A stretch of 64,000 bases of DNA from Kingdonia uniflora (Eukaryota > Streptophyta > Magnoliopsida > Ranunculales > Circaeasteraceae). The stretch's first letter is position 1. Each line of letters starts with the position of its first letter. The notes below the pieces were generated by a model, which was not told where the DNA came from, ran no database searches, and was given only the letters and a program-made list of their open reading frames with translations. The stretch lies in contig JACGCM010000376.1 of assembly GCA_014058105.1 (NCBI GenBank), positions 62,001 through 126,000 on the forward strand, read 5' to 3'. Positions 21,423 through 33,203 of this stretch are shown here, piece after piece. Both the position numbers and the translations under genes were made by a program.

Positions 21423-22120
21423 AATCCTAAACAAACCAATAATCTTGGAAGACATGATTGAGAAGGTCAACGGATATATCGATCTTGAAATGATGGTATC
21501 TGAAAGACAGAAAACTCAGAAATCGACCTTGATGGCAAAAGATCAATCTACTGACCAAGATTTTAGTCGTACTGTTGAATATGGAGGAGACAGGAAAATG
21601 ACCAAATCTAATGACAATCAAACTCAGAAAGGCAGTAATATGCCGAAACCCTGTCTTTCCAAGATGACTGTTACCATAGCCAGCATATCCTATACTTTAG
21701 AAGGATAAGTTTTTTTAAAATGCCCAGTATCTCCAACCTATCGAGAACATGCCATACTGCATACACCACAAAGTCCGACATCATGAGACATAACATTGTT
21801 TCGCTTTACAGCGACTGTTGGAGTACATTTTTGCGGATGGCAGAATGAATGAATACATCGTGGATGTGGAAAGTTACAAAAATGAGAGTTATAAGCTTAC
21901 CACAGAGATCGTACAGGTCGAAAAAGCAGCCGAGGAGAAACATCTATATCATATCTCCCTCAACTACTTTATCGAAACTCATACCATTAATAGGTAAGTC
22001 ATATTCAAAGCACAACGTTTTGGCCAATGTCACGATCCTGCATCTAGTTCCCAACGTACAAGGATCTCTTTCGACAATTAAGACGTTCGACATGTCAACT
22101 TTCCTCGTCATGATGTACTC

Positions 22121-22531
22121 TTGTTCATGTTGAAAATGAAAAATGTCATAATACATACAATGATGCTGGATACTGGTAGTAGAATCGAATTACTTTTCCA
22201 GAACACGATTGATCAGATGGGACTGGCTGATAAAATACAACCTAGTGATGTCGGCATCAGTGGGTTCAACGGTTCTAAGGAAGAATGGGTAGGAAATATT
22301 ATACTTCCTATAACAGCTGGTCCAGCAACTGTCGATGTAGTATTCTACATTATCAATGCACGATCACATTATCTAGGGATAATGGGACGCTGCTGGTTGG
22401 ATAACATGCGAGCTATCCTATCAAGCTATCATTTGGCACTACGATTCAAATGGAATGATGGCATTTACGAGATAAAAAGCAGTCAGAAGCTAGCCCGAGC
22501 CTGTAAAAATTATGTTACCACTATGACATAA
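22121..22531 (+). pseudogene. Tat element aspartic protease
   Basis: The frame reads MMLDTGSRIELLF (DTG/S active site) and later HYLGIMGRCWLDNMRAI, the LGR(x)W-type second motif of retroviral-like proteases in Ty3/gypsy elements. It matures Gag-Pol in intact elements. The frame is open but isolated. Confidence 0.8.
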
Positions 22532-22739
22532 CCATCCATACCACCTCTCACATAGCAATTACTGAAAACCACAAGAAACATTACAGAAAACTCCACATAA
22601 CACAAACTATCAAGTGTAGAAATCAAAGAATGCGTCGAGATCAGTAGAGCTAAAAGGGACACCTACATTGGAACTCTTTTGCTAATAACAAAGTGCAAGG
22701 TACTTATTTAATTTCTTAGAGACAGACGTTTTACAAAAT

Positions 22740-23610
22740 TTCAGGCATTGATCCCAATTTGGCCTACCATAAACTTAATTTGAAAGATAAAGTTGAAGCA
22801 GTTAAACAGAAATAGAGATCTTTAGCACCAAGACTCCGAGAAGAATTTAACAAGGAGATCGATAAACTTATTAAAGTTGGTTTTATCCGAAAAGCCAACT
22901 ATCCAGAATGGATCTCGAACATTGATGCAGTACCGAAGAAAAATGGAAAAATTAGAGTCTGCGTAGATTTCACATACTTTAATAAGCTTACTCTGAATGA
23001 TGGTTTTCCACTACCTATCATCAATCATATGCTCGATTCTACCGCAGGGTACAAACTCTAATTCATGATGGACGCTGCATCAGGGTACAACCAGATACCA
23101 CAGTTACCCGAAGACCAAGAAAAAATGGCATTCATTATAGAGCATGGTTTGTATTGCTACTCAAGAACGTAGGAGCTATTTATCAAAGATTGATGGCACA
23201 GATGTTCAAAGACCATCTCAAAAAAAATGATAGAAGTTTGCATTGATGATATGTTGTGTAAAACTCTCAAGAAGGAGAACCATCTCGCAGATTTACACAT
23301 GAATTTCAAAATTCTTCGTTTTTACAAAATGAGACTTAACCCTGACAAGTGCCAGTTCAGAGTCCAATCAGGCAAATTCTTGGGACATTTGATCAGCAAA
23401 CAAGGCATAGAAGCTGACCCATATCGTATGCGTGCACTATTATTTATGCATTCTCCAAAGACAAAGAAAGACGTATAGAAGCTCACTGGGAAGATAGCAG
23501 CAATCAACCATTTTTCCCCAAGTTTTCAGATTGGTGTTGATGGTTATTTGACCTATTACGTGAAGGGACAAAAAAAACTAAAAAGGATCCTGAGGTCGAG
23601 TGGACTGCAG
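22740..23610 (+). pseudogene. Tat element reverse transcriptase, broken
   Basis: Motifs in order: EFNKEIDKLIKVGFIRKANY, NGKIRVCVDFTYFNKLTLND, FMMDAASGYNQI, then CIDDML (the YVDD box position, changed to CIDD), RLNPDKCQFRVQSGKFLGHL and ISKQGIEADP. Stops occur near 22815, 23060, 23170 and 23476. Confidence 0.85.
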
Positions 23611-24034
23611 AATGTGAAGCAATATTTCAGGAGCTCAAACGCTATTTAGGTAAACCACCAGTGATGTGTACACCCAAGGAAGGAGATGAGCTCACCATAT
23701 ATCTTGTCGTTACTGTTGAGTCATTGAGTTTCGGCGTTCAGTCATCATTCGACTCAACAAAAAGATGGAAAAACCTATTTACTTCATCAGTAAAACTCTC
23801 ACTCTAGCAGAATCACGGTATACCAAGATCGAGAAACTTCTGTTAGCTCTCGTTTACACGTCATAGAAGTTAAAACAATACTTCTAAGCTTACTTAGTTC
23901 GAGTAATGACAAATTATCATTTACACAAAATCTTGTCCAAACGAGAGAAATCCAGTCGAGTTTAGTAATGGTCGGTAACTCGTGGTGAGCACGATATATG
24001 TTTCAAACCATGGCATTCCGAAAAAGGCCAAGCA

Positions 24035-24379
24035 GTGGCAGAGTTCCTAGTAGAGGATCCTGACTGGGAAGAAGATAGTACAGAGATTAATGAAGTGCAG
24101 TTCGAAGAAAAGTCAGATTGGATATTCATAAAAGGTTGGCACCTTCTAACTAATGGTTCTGCAGGACCTGCGGGTTCAGGCATCGGCATCGTCCTTATCA
24201 CACCTTCCAATGACAAAATTAAAAAAACAATTAGACTTAACTTCGAAGGTACCAACAATGAGACGGAATATGAGGCACTAATCCACGGTCTTGATATGGC
24301 TCTGGAAATTAGGGTTCCCGAGCTATCTGTATACACGGACTCTTTACTCATAGTAAACCATTATACAGACAAGTTTTAA
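24035..24379 (+). pseudogene. Tat element RNase H (archaeal-type domain)
   Basis: GWHLLTNGSAGPAGSGIGIV, then RLNFEGTNNETEYEALIHGL and VYTDSLLIVNHYTDKF match the second, 'archaeal-type' RNase H of Tat elements, (V/T)(D/N)G(S/A), TNNxAEYEAL, SDSxLVVxQ. The first catalytic Asp is Asn here (TNGSAG). This domain is the main reason for the Tat assignment. Confidence 0.8.
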
Positions 24380-24779
24380 AAAAATAGAAAAATGATTGAT
24401 TACGCCGCAGCAGTAGCTGACAGAATGAGCAAATTCAGGAAGGCTACCATCAAACATTTGCCTCGTGGAGAAAATATACATTCCAATTCCCTTGCCTATC
24501 ATGTGGGAGTCCTCAGAACAGAAGCTCAATATCTCAAGATCAAAGTAATATCCACCCCCATCATTAACATCATCAGTTCAAATTTTGTAAATACAGGAGG
24601 CGGTAAATAAAATTAGGACGATTGGAGACGACCTTTTCTCACATATATCGGGCCCCAAAATAAGTTTGACGGTGAACTCCCCAAAGATCCTACTAAAAGA
24701 AGACGTATGCTTGATAATGCTAAGTGATATGTCATGGCTGATAACTATTTTTTATAAAATATCGGTGACAAGACCCTAT

Positions 24780-25873
24780 CTCCAGTGTTTATCTGATAAA
24801 GAGGCTCAAGACTTCCTGTACGAACTTCACGAAGGTACTTGTGGATCCTATGCAGTAGGACGATCTATAGCAAATCGAGCTCTTACTCAAGGTGTCTTTT
24901 GGCCTAAAATGAAAGCTCAAGCCATCGAATATACAAGCAAGTATGATACCTGCCAGCGACATGGACCCCAAATTTAGGCCCCAGCTTTGGAACTGCATTC
25001 GAGAAAAGTTGTCTGGCCATTCAGAAGATGAGCCCTCGACCTGGTAGGAAAGTTCCCCACTGCACCAGGAAAAAGGAAACTCCTCCTAGTAGCAACGGAC
25101 TACTTCACCAAATGGGTAGAAGCAGTTCCTTTGTATCGCACACGTAAAGACGAAGTCATCAAGTTCATATGGGAAATCATCATAATACGGTTTAGCTGCC
25201 CTCACCTCATCAGAATCGATAATGGACCTCAGTTTGTTGGCTCCAAAGCCATTGAGTTCCTCAACCAGCACAACATCATCCACTCTCCTTCCAATCCATA
25301 TTACCCACAAGGAAATGGTCAGGAAAAAATCACCAATCAAACTATTGTCGATGGATTCAAAAAGTATTTGATAGAGAATAAGGGTAATTGGGTCCAAGAG
25401 CTACCCCATGTGTTATGGGCGTATCGAACAACGCCTTGAGTATCGACTGGATGTACGCCGTTCTTGTTGGTATACGAGATACCGAAGCAATCATCTTAAC
25501 TTAATATCATCACCCATTGTGTAACCAAACGATGACAGACGAAGAAAATGAATTTTAATTGGTATGTAATATGAATTAGATCAAAGAAATGAGAGATAGA
25601 GCAATCATGAACTTGGGAAGATACCATCAGGCTTTAGCTAGATTTTATAACAAACGAGTTCGTCATAGAGAGTTCAAAATTAAATACCTCATCCTCAAAG
25701 AGGTCCCAAAACACCGAAATGAAGTCAATGCGGGAAAGCTCGCAAAAAATTGGGAAGGTTATTTTATCATTATTGGAAAAAGTGGACTTGGCTCCTACGA
25801 CCTCGCCACAGAACTTGGAGAACGAATGCTTAATCCTTGGAACACAAGGAAATTGAAGTTATATCGAAGATAA
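24780..25873 (+). pseudogene. Tat element integrase, broken
   Basis: Zinc-binding part HEGTCGSYAVGRSIANRAL plus CQRHGPQ. Catalytic core with LLVATDYFTKWVEAVPLY (first Asp), RIDNGPQFVGSKAI (second Asp) and SPSNPYYPQGNGQEKITNQT, where the third catalytic residue (normally NGQAE) is still Glu. The C-terminal part FYNKRVRHREFKI and GKLAKNWEGYF is in a separate frame after stops near 24978, 25026 and 25439. Confidence 0.85.
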
Positions 25874-26195
25874 TCATCTAACATAGTATACTTTTCTAAT
25901 TAATCTATCATCTTGTACGCCGGTCTTACATCAATGAAATACTTATGTTTAATCGCCCTACATCAGAGTACTTTCTACTATTTCATAAAGTACTCTCTAT
26001 CTAAATATTCTATGTATGCCAATCCTATAGGTCAACTCTTTCAGTTTTCATACTAAATCCCTATTTTTCCTCTTCCTTTCATAAAACCTCATCTCTTTTT
26101 ATTTTTATCTTAGCATATCTACATTGAAGGTCATATAATTCTTTACAAAATTTCTCTAAGTTAGACTTAAACTGCCTTCTCTCATACTTAATTTT
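25874..26195. other. No gene seen; untranslated part of the Tat element
   Basis: AT-rich sequence between the end of integrase and the target duplication ATTTA of the nested LTR element. Confidence 0.5.
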
Positions 26196-26200
26196 ATTTA

Positions 26201-26664
26201 TAATACACAATACGATGAAGAAACTCTAGTTAGCTGAAAAGTCTGAAGAACACAAATTTGATGGGAAAAATAAGCTTCAATTGCTTTAAAAAATGAGCAT
26301 AACCTAGATCTAACCTTGCCTAGTCTTGCCCTTCATAAAAGGTTATAAACCCTAGTTACAAATCTCTCAGATCTAAAAGTAACTCTAAAACAATGATCTA
26401 CGTCTAGATAATTAATTCTAGCCTAGGCTTGCCCTTTTATAGAGGTTACAAGTCCTGGTTACAATCCAACTCGAAATCCAACTCTAATCCAACTCTAAAA
26501 AGTATTTAAAACTCTTATACTAGAACTGGAATTATAATAGTCGTTCGAACGACCGAACACCTCCTCTGGAACTTTGGCCCAAGGGTTCAAGTCGTTCGAA
26601 CGACTCTCAACCTCGTTTGAACAACTTTGGTAAAAACTTCAGTTTCTCCTAGATCCTCCTGGAT
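26201..26664 (-). repeat. 3' LTR of the nested minus-strand element
   Basis: Near-copy of 27691-28165. Contains two TCGTTCGAACGA palindromes (26541-26552, 26592-26603). Confidence 0.85.
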
Positions 26665-26804
26665 CATGGCTCCCCCAATTAGGAGGCTTGAGCTCCCGCT
26701 CAAGCCAGAACTGGAGATGTGAGACTTCCCTTGATCCTCCTGGATCATTGCTTCCCCACTTAGGAACCTTGAGCTCCTGCTCAAGCCAGAACTGTAAATG
26801 TGAG
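26652..26804 (-). repeat. 81-bp tandem duplication x2 inside the nested element
   Basis: GATCCTCCTGGATCAT starts the unit at 26652 and 26733; both units carry GAGCTCC(C/T)GCTCAAGCCAGA. The first overlaps the LTR end and the purine tract, so the tract is duplicated too. Confidence 0.85.
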
Positions 26805-26866
26805 AACGCGGCGATGCCCAATTCCCTGTTGTACCACTTTGACGTACTAAGCAGCAAAAGAAACGG

Positions 26867-27450
26867 CTAAAATAACTTCTTGTCACCTACCCCATCCTGG
26901 AAAACATACTCACAGGCTTTGCTTTGCCACAACTTCTGGCGAACCACACTAAGCCCATGGTGATCATCAAATCCAACAACATCCAATGGAACAACAGGCT
27001 GACTCTGAAAAAGTACCAACATAGCAGAAATAGTTGGTACCATAACCTCCTCTTGCAGCTTCCCCATATCGGTTAATTGTATAGGAGACATTGTCATCGT
27101 AGACAATGTTGTAGACGACGTAACCTCTTAAATCGGTAATATAGGCTTCCTACTCGCAATAACCAACCTCTTCACCGGAGTCGCCGTTACTAAATTCACA
27201 ACATCCTCGTCGTCATCAACCTCCAAAATACATTTCTTCCTCGATCGGCCTTGTCGCGAAGAGCGATCTTGCCATCCCATTCAAGTCGAAGCTTTCGCAA
27301 TGCTGATAAGACGAACTTGTTTAGTTAACTATTTTATAGTAGCAGATAATTTAGAAACTTTCGTTTCTAAAACCGTGAGTCTATCGTTAAAATCGCCCAT
27401 CTCCAAATCGTTCTTATTCGTCGATTTAGGTCTATGATGGATCGTAACAG
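26867..27450 (-). pseudogene. Gag-like remnant in the nested element
   Basis: Minus-strand pieces read DFNDRLTVLETKVSKLSATI (short coiled coil), KKCILEVDDDEDVVNLV and TMTMSPIQLTDMGKLQEEVM. The position after the primer site is that of gag. Several stops. I cannot name the family. Confidence 0.4.
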
Positions 27451-27690
27451 ACTCACAAAAAATCCCAAAATTTGTGTAGATATGGAGTACTGTAGCAGTC
27501 GCCAAAAAACACTGTAGCAGTCACAAAATCACTGTGCAGACGCCAAAAAATATTGTGGTAGTCACAAAAATCACTGTAGCATACGTCAGAGATCCACAAA
27601 ACTTCCCCTTCGTTTACTTGGAACGGTCATGTGTAGAGACCATAAACCACAATCAAAACCCGAGAATCTTAACAAGGCTCTGATACCACT

Positions 27691-28165
27691 TAATCCACAA
27701 TACGATGAAGAAGCTCTAGTTAGCTGAAAAGTCTGAAGAACACAAATTTGATGGGAAAAATAAACTTCAATTGCTTAAAAAATGAGTTTAACCTAGATCT
27801 AACATTGCCTAGTCTTGCCCTTCATAGAAAGTTACAAACCCTTGTTACAAATCTCTCAGATCTAAAAGAAACTTTAAAACAATGATCTAAGTCTAGATAA
27901 TTAATTCTAGCCTAGGCTTGCCCTTTTATAGAGGTTACAAGTCCTGGTTACAATCCAACTCGAAATCCAACTCTAAAAGGTATTTAAAACTCTTATACTA
28001 GAACTGGAATTACGATAGTCATTCGAACGAACCCATAGGTCGTTCGAACGACCGAACACCTCCCCTGGAACTTTGGCCCAAGGGTTCAAGTCGTTCGAAC
28101 GACTCTCAACCTCGTTCAAACAACTTTGGTAAAAACTCCAATTTCTCCTAGATCCTCCTGGATTA
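27691..28165 (-). repeat. 5' LTR of the nested minus-strand element
   Basis: Adjacent to the Met-tRNA primer site. Contains palindromes at 28040-28051 and 28091-28102. Confidence 0.85.
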
Positions 28166-28412
28166 ATTTAATACATGTTGAACACGGGCCACCAAATCCC
28201 TCGCTCTACCCAACGATCTCTCCAGGTCATAAATAATTTTTCTCAACCGCTCTACCTCTTACACAGATTTCAAATATTCTTTTATTATACAAATATTCAA
28301 GAAGAACATATTAAAGTATCTATCAAACTTAAACAGTTTTATGACCATACATAATGTAATCCCATCAAAGTAAAACGAGCGACATAGTTTAAAACATAAT
28401 ACCACAGATTGA

Positions 28413-30405
28413 TTAAAGATTCTGGATGATCTCTACCTCAGATGGAGGATCCAATTTCTTATCAACAGCAAGAACTGGTTCAGTTGGCAAAGTAGATACA
28501 TTGGATGGACCAGCAACATCAGCCACTACTTCGTCTTTTACATCCGATGGAAAGACTATCTTATTATATTTTCCAGTTCAGTCAAGCTCTACATCACCGA
28601 TAGTCAACCCAAATCTATAAAAAGATTGGACAAAGAAATCTCTTTCTACCTGCAATACATCACATGCTCGTGACATAACCTCATCATGCTCGGACAACTC
28701 TGCATACCGCTCTTCAGCAGCCTTTGCATCTTCTACCCTCTTCTGTTTCTCTATTTCGAGCTCAGCTTCGAGCTCCATCATTCGAGCCGTTTGAGCATCC
28801 AACCTACGAGTAAGATCTCCGAACTCCTGGCTCCTCTTCTCAATGTACTTCGTCGCCCCCTTCATCAGCATCGATAGTTGTCAATATAAATACAAAAGTT
28901 CAAAACAACAGATTATATTCCAAATATAACACATCAAAGATTTTAGTACATACCGCAAAAGTATGTTCTTGATACACCTCATCGAGCTGCTGCGGATTAG
29001 CCCCCGCCATTGTGCAGTATTGTTGTTCCAGTTCTCTCATCTTGGCTGCAGCTTTGGCATTAGTACGATTACTTCCTTCACCTTCATGCCACTTTCTTTT
29101 AAGGGAACCCGAATTTGCAGGAGTGACCTCACTCACCACCTCCTCCTCCATTACGTCCATAGTAGCATATTCAACGACCTCTTTCTCTGGGACTACCCCC
29201 ATAGTAGACACAGGAGCTTCCAGAGCCAACTTTCTCGGCCTCCACATTATCCGTTTCACGCTTGTATTTTTCGACGCAGACGGAGGAAGACTAATGACGT
29301 CATCTACAAATAAACGGGCAATTTTCTTTTTAGCCATAACTCGATTCTTGTGAGCTCGTTGAACTTTAAGCACTATGGAGTCTACCATCTTATCCCTCCG
29401 GATACCTAACTCACCCACTACCTACTTCAACTTGACTTGTTCAAGAGCTACACAGTCGAACAAGCTGGTATTATCAGGCAACAATGTCAGATTGGGACCT
29501 GACAAACAAGAAACAAGATAATGTTTAGCAGCTCAAAGACACGTTGATGGTTGGTCGAAGATGGCAAATATTACTTACTCAGATTATAATATTTATGGTT
29601 CAGGTTGAGCACTGGTTCATCTAGAACCTGCATACAGTTGCCCCCAACCCATACAAGGTGGTCGTTCCATGGTCTACCCGCAGATTCGAAGTCAAAAATT
29701 TTTGGCCTGGAAGAATAACTATGCAGGTAACCACTATTACGACCTTTGACGAACTTCCATTTATAAAATTTCAATACGTCCCCAACCTCGAACTGGTTGA
29801 CAGTCCATTCTCTTTTCCATTTCTCATTCAATGTCTCGCATACCCTCATTATTTCATATACATTCCCATTCAATTGGGCAGGGCAGCACTGCAATACATT
29901 CATAACCCCTTTCTGAAAGAAGATCAGAGGAATTTTATAGCCATAAACGACCTGATTCAGATAGCACAAAAACCCATCATTCGGGTATGCCATCCCCGCA
30001 CCATTATAGTATGAAATATTTACATCATCATCAATTCCCTTCTTTTTTTCTACTTATCCAGGCAAGGAACCTGGTAGTATACTGCTTCCTCACCTTTCCC
30101 TGGAACATAGACCCTAAACCACCGGCCTTGGTCCATCATATAGTTTCCCCATTCTCCTTGTAATTTCCTTTTATTTTTTAGAAATTTTTTCCCTACATCT
30201 ACTCCATCAGGGTATATAAAAAATACTTTATCTTTTACCTTCGTATCCTCTTCCTCTATAACCATCTCTACTTCATTGGATCCCCTAGCCTCTACACCTA
30301 TAGAACTTCTATCTTATCTACAGTCTCTTCTATTATATTACAATCGCCATTCCTCCCCGACGATGATGTTTCCTCTGAACTCGATGATACTACAGACTTA
30401 CTCAT
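28413..30405 (-). pseudogene. Antisense ORF of the Tat element (2-3 exons)
   Basis: Starts MSKSVVSSSSEETSSSGRNG at 30405, continues after small shifts as KDKVFFIYPDGVDVGKKF, WGNYMMDQGRWFRVYVPGKG, then GAGMAYPNDGFLCYLNQVVY and VLKFYKWKFVKGRNSGYLHS. A clean intron follows (donor GTAAGTAAT near 29573, acceptor TTTGTCAG near 29500), then GPNLTLLPDNTSLFDCVALE, a basic region and a second intron (donor GTATGT near 28957, acceptor near 28866). The last exon is a coiled coil (RMMELEAELEIEKQKRVEDA) ending near 28413 after an in-frame TGA at 28578. Extra antisense ORFs between pol and the 3' LTR are known in Tat-lineage elements; the product's role is unknown. Confidence 0.65.
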
Positions 30406-33188
30406 GGGATTTATGGGTTTTGAACGCATACTGGACTTACAAATGCACAAAATATTTTATCATTGTCTCTACATTAGATGTTATACTATACATACAGCAG
30501 AAACAACCCCACTCATATTTTTTTACCCAGTCAAAACATTTTCTTTCAAACTTTCCAAAAATAATAGTAAATCATTTTTAACTTTCCCTCTTCATCTTCA
30601 AAAAAACATTTTTCTCTCTCTACAGTCTATGCCTATACCCAAAACTTATGTATAAATAGAAAACTATAGGCAATTCCTTAGATATACTCTTCATTTTTTA
30701 CCTTTGGATATCCCAAAATTACTCACATACCATAATAATATATAATCAAAATCATATACAGATTACAACATGCAGAAACGAAACAGAAGAACAAATCACT
30801 AACCTATGCTCAAAGAACCGCAATCTTCTGCTTTACCCAAATGTTTTACAGATATTGACCGCTCCTGTCGCTTCTTCAACAGATTTCTATTACTAGATGA
30901 AGCTTTCCGTTCTAGATCACTCTCGAAACTCAAATGCTTCCTCTCTCTGGAGATATGGGCTGTACCACTTTTTTCTCTCTATAACTGTAGACAATTTATG
31001 AGCGAGAGAGATACAAATTTTTATACTCTCCCACACTTTATGAACGACGGCTCCTTTAGACACGTGTCAGTCACCCCTACTGTCTCTACAGGCCCGTCTT
31101 TTCGTCTCACAGTATCATCATGACTTTTGTGATAACGTCTATTGTCATCACGTCTATCTTTATTGTCTGCCATTAAAAAATTATGCCCCTCTTTCCCAAA
31201 GCAGTATACACAACCAGTCACGTTACTTTTATACAAGATCGTACTAGCATATATATGACATTCCTAAAATAGCTCAATATTCCAATTCAAAATTCATTAC
31301 CTGAAAATTAGATATTAGCAACGTTTGTGCACAACCATTAACCACTATTTTAAATGTCGTAATACTATCCAAATTTTTGACAGATAAATCTGGCACATAG
31401 ATAAAATAATATGTCATTTCTTACCAAAATTGGCATTCAAATTTTTGACTCTTTTATGTCACGTTTTTAACTAGTTGCGATACATAGTAGTGTCATTTTC
31501 GGTTATGGCTGTGTATTAAGCTTTTACCACTTCTCTAATTTTTCCCATTCTCTTTTTGTCCTTCAAAACTCTAAGAAAGATCTCACACCTTTGCCCGCTG
31601 TCCCCAAGAATTCGAAAATACAATATACCACTTGGGGTCGATTGAAGAAACGTTGAAACCCTCTCTCTCAAGTCTCAGAAAGCAGGTATGAAATTGAGAA
31701 TTCTCTCTCTACCATTTGTTCTCAGGAAAACTTTAGAACGAACTATATGTCTCTCGATGTGAAGATCTCGAATAAAAAATTGGGAAAATATTTCTCACTT
31801 TTTGTCAATTCGAGGATTTGTAGGTATTGAATTTCTAAATATCAGATTTTGTTTTATGGATTGAATTTTCATTGAAGGATTCGATCATGAAATTTTTGCA
31901 AAGGGTACTTGATTCGTGGTGGAATGGGTCCACCAGATACTTCTCCCTAATTTGCACCTGGTTTTTTTTCTCTCTCTCTCTTATTTGCCCTAATTTTATC
32001 TCCCTTTCTCTCATTTGCCCTAATTTTATCTCCCTCTCCATTTACACCTATTAATTTGATTTTCCAAATCTTTGCATCTATCAAGATCAAATTGTGTATG
32101 CGTATAAATAAACCGAATTGGGATTAACTAGAAACCAAGTCTGAGGTATCGACCACTATGATTGAATGTCATGCCTGGATTGTATGTACGAGTTTTTCAC
32201 TATGGGGGCTCATCCCTATACTTCATTACATGGCACCGCATTAGCTGCTTTGATTTAGAAAAATCTTAAGCCGCCTTTCGCTACCAAATGATCCATCAGA
32301 GATATGGGGACTCACTCCTAGTTTTACTAAAATGACTAGTAAACCTGATCACTAAAAGATGGTAATCCATCTCTAGTTTGAAGTAACTAAGCAACCATTT
32401 GCAAACGTATATTGAAATCACATGGGCCGCAATGAATTTGTGTTTCACTTTGTAGATGTAATTAAATGTTTGCATATCTTGTTTGGGATCCTACGATTTT
32501 TCCTTTATCTTTTCGATTGCTTTCAGTTTTTTCATTTCTATGCTTTTTATATTTGAGGTGTTTCACTTCTTCACTACGACAATTATTGTAATATACTGCT
32601 AATAATTGATTTGTGACTTTAATATAGCATAATGTTCAACCCTTTTTGGCTGGCAACAGTTTGTTGAAAATGCTTCAAGGATCATGCGCTTATGCTAGTA
32701 CAGGTGCATTTGGACGAGTAATCATTGCAAGCTTGTTCATACTTTTGCATTCCTATTTTCCTTAACTATATCATATGTCATTAAAAAAAATGGATCATAT
32801 CCAAGCAAAATTAACGAATTGTAAATTCACACCCCTTACTCGCTTAAGCTCTATAAAAGTCATTTGCATTGGATTTTAGAATCAACATATATTTCATTAT
32901 TTTTGTATCTGGTCACCAGTAGGTAAAAATTTATTAAGAGAATCGGGGAACACTAAGAGCATTTCTCAACAAACCAATACGCTTACATTCAAGACTGAGC
33001 TAATAAGAATGCACAAATTGTTGCAGGACTTCCACCCTCTGCCTGGGTCGTATAAAACTCTTAATCTCTTAAAGCATAAATAGTGCTACCACCAAGGAAA
33101 ATTAGAGAGTTCTCCACAAAGATACATAATTCAATTAGGGTGTTTGTCCCCATACCAAGTGACAATTAATTGCTAGAAGAAAAATGTG
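30406..33188. other. No clear gene; Tat 3' region and unassigned sequence
   Basis: 30406-31250 is probably leader and promoter of the antisense ORF (a plus-strand frame set at 30806-31123 is not gene-like). At 31560-31690 a CT-rich stretch ends in CAG/GTATGA, like a 5'-untranslated exon with donor. At about 32667-32711 a tiny exon-like piece (ATG...MLQGSCAYASTG, flanked by AG and GT) is present. Neither is identified. Confidence 0.35.
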
Positions 33189-33203
33189 CACTAGGCCAAA
33201 AAG
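33189..33203 (+). repeat. CACTA-type terminal repeat (left)
   Basis: CACTAGGCCAAAAA is a perfect 14-bp inverted match to the right end at 41519-41532. The preceding triplet is GTG. Confidence 0.65.

Larger units (their letters stand above)
26201..28165 (-). mobile_element. Non-autonomous LTR retrotransposon, 1965 bp, nested in the Tat element
   Basis: Two direct repeats, 26201-26664 and 27691-28165, are over 90% alike by eye. Next to the right one is GGCTCTGATACCA (27676-27688), on the minus strand TGGTATCAGAGCC, the initiator-Met-tRNA primer site, so the element reads right to left. A purine tract (minus TTGGGGGAGCC, about 26669-26679) adjoins the left LTR. ATTTA flanks both ends (26196-26200 and 28166-28170). 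The LTRs end in TAATCC/GGATTA rather than TG/CA. The ~1-kb interior has only a broken gag-like frame, so it needs enzymes from elsewhere. Confidence 0.85.
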
